Made by a program: the position numbers and the translations under genes
DNA from: Diploscapter coronatus
Lineage: Eukaryota; Nematoda; Chromadorea; Rhabditida; Rhabditidae
Assembly: GCA_964036155.1 (NCBI GenBank)
Contig: OZ038423.1
Coordinates: forward strand, 47,755,249 to 47,819,248
Direction: 5' to 3'
Length of the DNA: 64,000 nt
The notes under the pieces: generated by a model
What the model was told of the DNA's origin: nothing
Seen by the model: the letters and a program-made list of their open reading frames with translations, nothing else
Databases searched by the model: none
Shown: in pieces, positions 60,050-64,000 of the stretch
Layout of the letters: every line of letters starts with the position of its first letter
How positions within the stretch are numbered: position 1 is the first letter of the stretch

Positions 60050-60899
60050 TTTTTTTTGTAGCTTGAATATTTGAATTATAAAATAAGCTCCACCTATTTA
60101 TAGGTTAAGTAAAGGTAAATAACATTAACGGAATTAATTAGATAGCAAATTTTTGGAACATCGCTGCTTTCTAGTGTCAAAAAACTAGATTGAAATTTTG
60201 ATAGCAGAAATAAGAAAAAGCTAGGTCTATTAGCTTTCGATCATTTTTTTCGACCTATAAACTGGTGAAACTTATTTTATTTTCATCTAAGTGATTGGAC
60301 AAATGATATAGTTCTGTGCAGAGATTCTGATATTTGTCGTGCTCAAATATTCGAAGTACATTTGATTCTTTGTAATTAGATAGTATTCTTAATTAATAAC
60401 CATTTCTAAACCATCTTGTGAAGGCAAGCTCTGAAACGTACACGGGTTTTAATAAACATTACCATAATAATGGGAAATTAAAATCAAAGTTTAGAGTGAA
60501 AATTAACAGCAAAAAACTGACAACATAAAAATAAAATCCGCAAATCGAGAGGTCTCTCTCGTTAAGTGAGAAATCAGACGATGCATTAGATAAGAGATGT
60601 AAAAGATCGTGAAATAGTGGTGAATAGCTAGAGAGGAAAGGAGATCAGAGAAGTGTAAATAGAATTCAAATCAGGGAGATAAAGAAGGAAAGACATCCCG
60701 TTTTGGAAAGCGCCACCACCGTCTTGACATCTTCGAAAAATCCTGTTGGCCATGCATTGAAGCTGCCGAAATCCACGAGAAAATGAGAGATAATGGCTTT
60801 GGAAGGGAGTGCAAAGAAATTATAAAGGGAAAGAAATAATGAGAGAATATGGAAATGCAGAGAAAAAGAAGACAGAAAGGGAGAGAAAGAAAGCTGGAA
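60050..60899. other. Intergenic with purine-rich island
   Basis: Purine-rich with GTGAAATAGTGG and GAAAGAAATAATGAGAG words from about 60540 to 60900. No gene supported on plus; a minus-strand frame runs through but loses coding character here. Confidence 0.4.
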
Positions 60900-61410
60900 A
60901 TCGATGATAGCGAATTTACAAGAACGTAACATAGCCATCTCCATCTCAGCCTGCCTTAAACGATGCAATTCCCGATTCAAATCCAGCGGCCGATTGTTCA
61001 CCAACAATTCAAATAAAAACGCGCTTTTGACATGCATTTTCCAAGATTCTTTACAAATGAAATCATCTGAAAAACTAAACCATTCTTCAGTCAGTTCTCG
61101 TTCAAATAAGATCCTCGACTTTAGCCACGTTCTAAGATTCATTCTTTATTTAATTTCAAATAAACCATGGCTACAAACCAATGCCTTTCCAGACTTTCTT
61201 GGTTCATTATTCAATCTTTCTTCTCCTTCAAAGAAATCCTTGTTGTCACGTTTTCGCAAGCATTGTTAATTTTATTTTTGATTAATTATGTTTCAGGTAT
61301 TTCTAAATGTTGATTTTGTTGATACTGTTCCAATTCTTTAAACAAACGAATGCGATATTTGGTATGAAAAGTTGAAATTTCAAAATTTGTATGATGGCTA
61401 AATTTTAGGA
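60900..61410 (-). CDS. Possible minus-strand gene fragments (unresolved)
   Basis: Two minus-strand stretches look protein-like. 61142-60905 reads MNLRTWLKSRILFERELTEE and later FICKESWKMHVKSAFLFELL, then LNRELHRLRQAEMEMAM, ending near a GTAAAT donor. Upstream, 61405-61286 reads FEISTFHTKYRIRLFKELEQ and ends at a stop, and 61245-61150 reads DNKDFFEGEERLNNEPRKSG. I could not join them with consistent splice phases. They may be exons of one gene, a decayed gene, or chance; they oppose the 5' end of the ground-like gene. No family recognised. Confidence 0.25.
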
Positions 61411-61413
61411 GGA

Positions 61414-63407
61414 ATGAATCCATGTTGTTCAGCGTACTCTCGGTCCTGTTGCTCTCCGCAAATTCAAACGCCACCTTGCACACCTCCGGGTAGGTTTTTT
61501 TTTTTTTAAATGACCAGTCAAATGGTTAACATTGATTTTTTAAAATGTGTTTTCTTTTGTCATAATATGGAACTTAAATCGAAATTCAATTTTTTAACCC
61601 TGACCTTATTTTGGGAATTTTAATTTTTTCAGGGATCCCACCCCCTTACTGTCCTCCAGGAACGGCTTGCTACCCTCTGTATCCACCCTGCCCCGTTCCA
61701 GGTTCAGTTGGAGGACCGCATTTGCTCAGAGGAACAAAATTGGACGATCGAGCCAAGGCGATTGAAATTCCCGATGAAATGGAGTTGGTGAGTTTTTTTC
61801 GTTTTTAACTAGTGTGATTAGCTTCAATTATTCTTGACGAAATTATGCATTTTAAAAAATCGCTAATCGATCGCGATGTTGTAATGAGTTAAGTCTTTCA
61901 AGATTCATTCTATCAAACCATTTTATTCCATAAGTTTCACGAAATTCCTTATATTTGGATATTTTTGAGTACTATTGCTCAATAGAAATAACCGAGAATT
62001 GTAGAATATTTAAAACTAAATAATTAAATTCCAGCGAGCTGCCGCCTTTGGGGTCCAATTGGATAAGCGGAGTCACAAGTCCGCTGTCTTTGAAGCCCTT
62101 CATAAATTGGGTGATCTCAAGGAGCAGGAGAATCAATCAGTCAATTCTGGAAATACCAATACCAAGAGCTTGGAGGCAATTACGCTAATTATCACAGTTG
62201 AATGATTTTAATCAGCCCAATTATTTTCAGGTCGAAGTACCTGACAAAATCGTGTTCATCTCTCAAGCTGCCGACCAATTAACTCCGGGACAAAGCCATA
62301 AAACTTCGCAAAATTCCAGGGTTGGTCTGTGTTAATTTTTGATAAATATGAAATTTTCAGAAGGACTCAAACGGGGTCTCGTTTTTGTATCAAACCGACG
62401 AAGTCAAATCTCAGATTGTTCAAGTTCAGAAGAAGCCTAAGAAAGTAAGAAATGCTTAGATAATTGCAAGCTTTTCTCGAACATTTCAGACTGATGATCA
62501 AGACTTATCAGTATCTTATCCTGTCGGACTTGGAGAGGCGAGGAAGATTCACAGGGAGAAGAAGGTTTGAATAATTTCTTTCTTTTAAATATCAAAAATT
62601 CTTAAATAGTAGATCTGAAAATTTCTATATTTTCGTTATTCAAAGAGGGCTTTATCACAACCAAGAATCAATGCACTTGCTTTTCAATGTTTATGAAATG
62701 AAAATTCCAGAGAGTTCCCAAAGTTGTTCGTGACCTGCGTCTACCAGTAAAATATCAACCTAATAAATCTACGGAAATTCGCCGGATAATTCGCGATTTG
62801 AAGGCATTTTTCTTGATTTTCTGAGAAATATCGATCTTTCAGAGGGAAAGCAGGGATATGGTATCGGGAGTTTCGCGTCAAGTGATAACTCCAGAAATCA
62901 GGAGGGCTCCTAGGGATTTGAAAGTAGATGACAATATTTTCCTGAAGAATAAAAATGAAACTTTAGGAAGACAAAACCACAGAAGCTCCAGTACAAGTTA
63001 CTACCGTGAAGGATGAGGTTGAAAATTTTTAAAAATGAAGAAAAATGAAAATTCAGGAATCCAAATCACTGGACGACACCAAATGTAATTCTCAAGTTCT
63101 GAAGAAGTTAATGATGGATGTAAGTTAATTGTGCTAATTCGTTAAAATATTTAATTACTTTAACTAATTAAGCTAATGAACGAGAGTTCTTCTGAGTCTA
63201 AGAAGAAGATTAATTCGGCAGCTGAAGAGCGATTCGGAGGCAACGTTGACGTTGTTTGTTCCAGAGGACATTTTAGGTAGCTACCTATTTAGTCAACCTA
63301 ATTAACTTTAATTACCCAATTATAGCTACGTTTTCTCATCGAATCTATATTGTGAAGCAACTAAAGGGCTCATGACATGTATCGCTTATAGGCAACCTTC
63401 TTTATAA
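61414..63407 (+). CDS. Ground-like (GRL) domain secreted protein
   Basis: Twelve exons: 61414 or 61422-61489, 61633-61787, 62035-62175, 62231-62320, 62361-62444, 62490-62564, 62711-62803, 62843-62923, 62967-63017, 63057-63119, 63173-63276, 63326-63407; roughly 360 residues. The C-terminal ground-like domain is clear: KCNSQVLKKLMMDLMNESSS, KKKINSAAEERFGGNVDVVC, GHFSYVFSSNLYC and GLMTCIAYRQP, with the four family Cys. These are hedgehog-related apical matrix/signalling proteins of worms. Before it lie a Cys/Pro-rich head (PPPYCPPGTACYPLYPPCP) and a Lys-rich middle with internal repeats ending RDLK. Two introns appear to start with GC. Start problem: ATG 61422 gives a fine signal peptide (MLFSVLSVLLLSANSNA) but is one base out of phase with exon 2; ATG 61414 is in phase but has no signal peptide. 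Confidence 0.85.
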
Positions 63408-64000
63408 TTGTTCAAATTGTGTAGTTTTCAGATTTATACCAAAATTGTTTATTTGCAATATTTTAACAAAGTGCAATGCATAATAAAAGTTTGTAAAAAT
63501 CGGTAATTTTGGGCAGCTCATTGGAGGAGAGAAATCTATTACTTGTATTTCAGAATTGTTAGAAAATACTAAATTTAGTCCACACATAATTTAATTTTTT
63601 AGAAATTATGAATTTGTATCTAACAATAAGAGTCATTACTTGATATGAGGCCACACCGGATATCATTATGAGATCTAAGGTTGGTACTAGTTTCAAAATT
63701 TGCGTAAAAATGGCAAGCTGGGTCATGAGTTTGAGATCAAAATGGTTGTTTTTCAATAGAAAGCACGCAAAATCATAATCATCATAATGATTTTAAGATC
63801 CTATTAGCAGAAGTATTCACAAATAATTGAAAAAGTCAACTGAAAGCCCGTCTTGAGAAAGTAGTTGTCAGCTAAAAATTAATAACATCAAGAAATTCAT
63901 TCAAAATAGGCAAAAGTTGAGGGAAACTTCAAATTCGAAAATAATACCTGAGTTGAAGTGACTGATTATCAATCAAATTGTATAAATTAAAATTCGTAAA
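63408..64000. other. 3' flank, AT-rich
   Basis: AATAAA at 63482 is a possible poly(A) signal for the ground-like gene. Open frames on the minus strand (61 and 65 residues) lack coding character. Confidence 0.4.

Noticed and set aside
60904..61269. 121-residue plus-strand open frame
   Set aside because: Ser/Asn/Lys-rich and appears to be the shadow of the better minus-strand coding-like segment.

Overview
The window is nuclear DNA of a nematode, most likely a rhabditid. The evidence is many short AT-rich introns closed by the worm acceptor TTTTCAG, start codons lying directly after such an acceptor (the mark of spliced-leader trans-splicing), and worm-typical families: kindlin/UNC-112 at 722 residues, a ground-like (GRL) protein, a CUB/C-type lectin, and a secreted protein that may belong to the CPG4 group. 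I cannot name the genus. All gene models were assembled by hand from exon reading frame and splice phase, and nearly every junction keeps phase.

Layout. 1-4.7 kb: the 3' part of PGS1 (cardiolipin pathway) followed closely by TMEM186 (complex I assembly), spaced like an operon. 5.9-7.7 kb: a 76-residue Ala-rich protein. 8.5-11.3 kb (minus strand): a 100-residue two-span membrane protein and a nuclear protein with a Brinker-type DNA-binding domain. 11.3-18.4 kb: gene-poor, with purine/pyrimidine islands. 18.5-22.5 kb: aftiphilin, a clathrin/AP adaptor. 23.3-23.9 kb: a small mitochondrial membrane protein resembling EMRE, the MCU regulator. 24.8-31.3 kb: an ABCD4-type ABC transporter. 32.1-34.7 kb: a secreted protein with two C-type lectin and two CUB domains. 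35.1-36.1 kb: a secreted Cys-rich protein. 36.3-37.6 kb (minus): ICT1/MRPL58 mitochondrial peptidyl-tRNA hydrolase. 38.0-39.6 kb: an unrecognised coiled-coil protein. 40.1-45.3 kb (minus): UNC-112/kindlin. 46.8-47.8 kb: an InaF-motif membrane protein. 47.8-58.1 kb: a gene desert holding a 2.7 kb foldback element. 58.1-60.0 kb: a rhodopsin-type GPCR. 61.4-63.4 kb: a ground-like secreted protein.

Themes. Four genes act in mitochondria (PGS1, TMEM186, the EMRE candidate, MRPL58), and the first two look cotranscribed. Introns and spacers carry many terminal-inverted-repeat or foldback elements, several of them inside introns. Two genes appear to use GC-AG introns, which is unusually many for one window. 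I found no rRNA gene, no convincing tRNA, no CRISPR array and no autonomous transposase gene.
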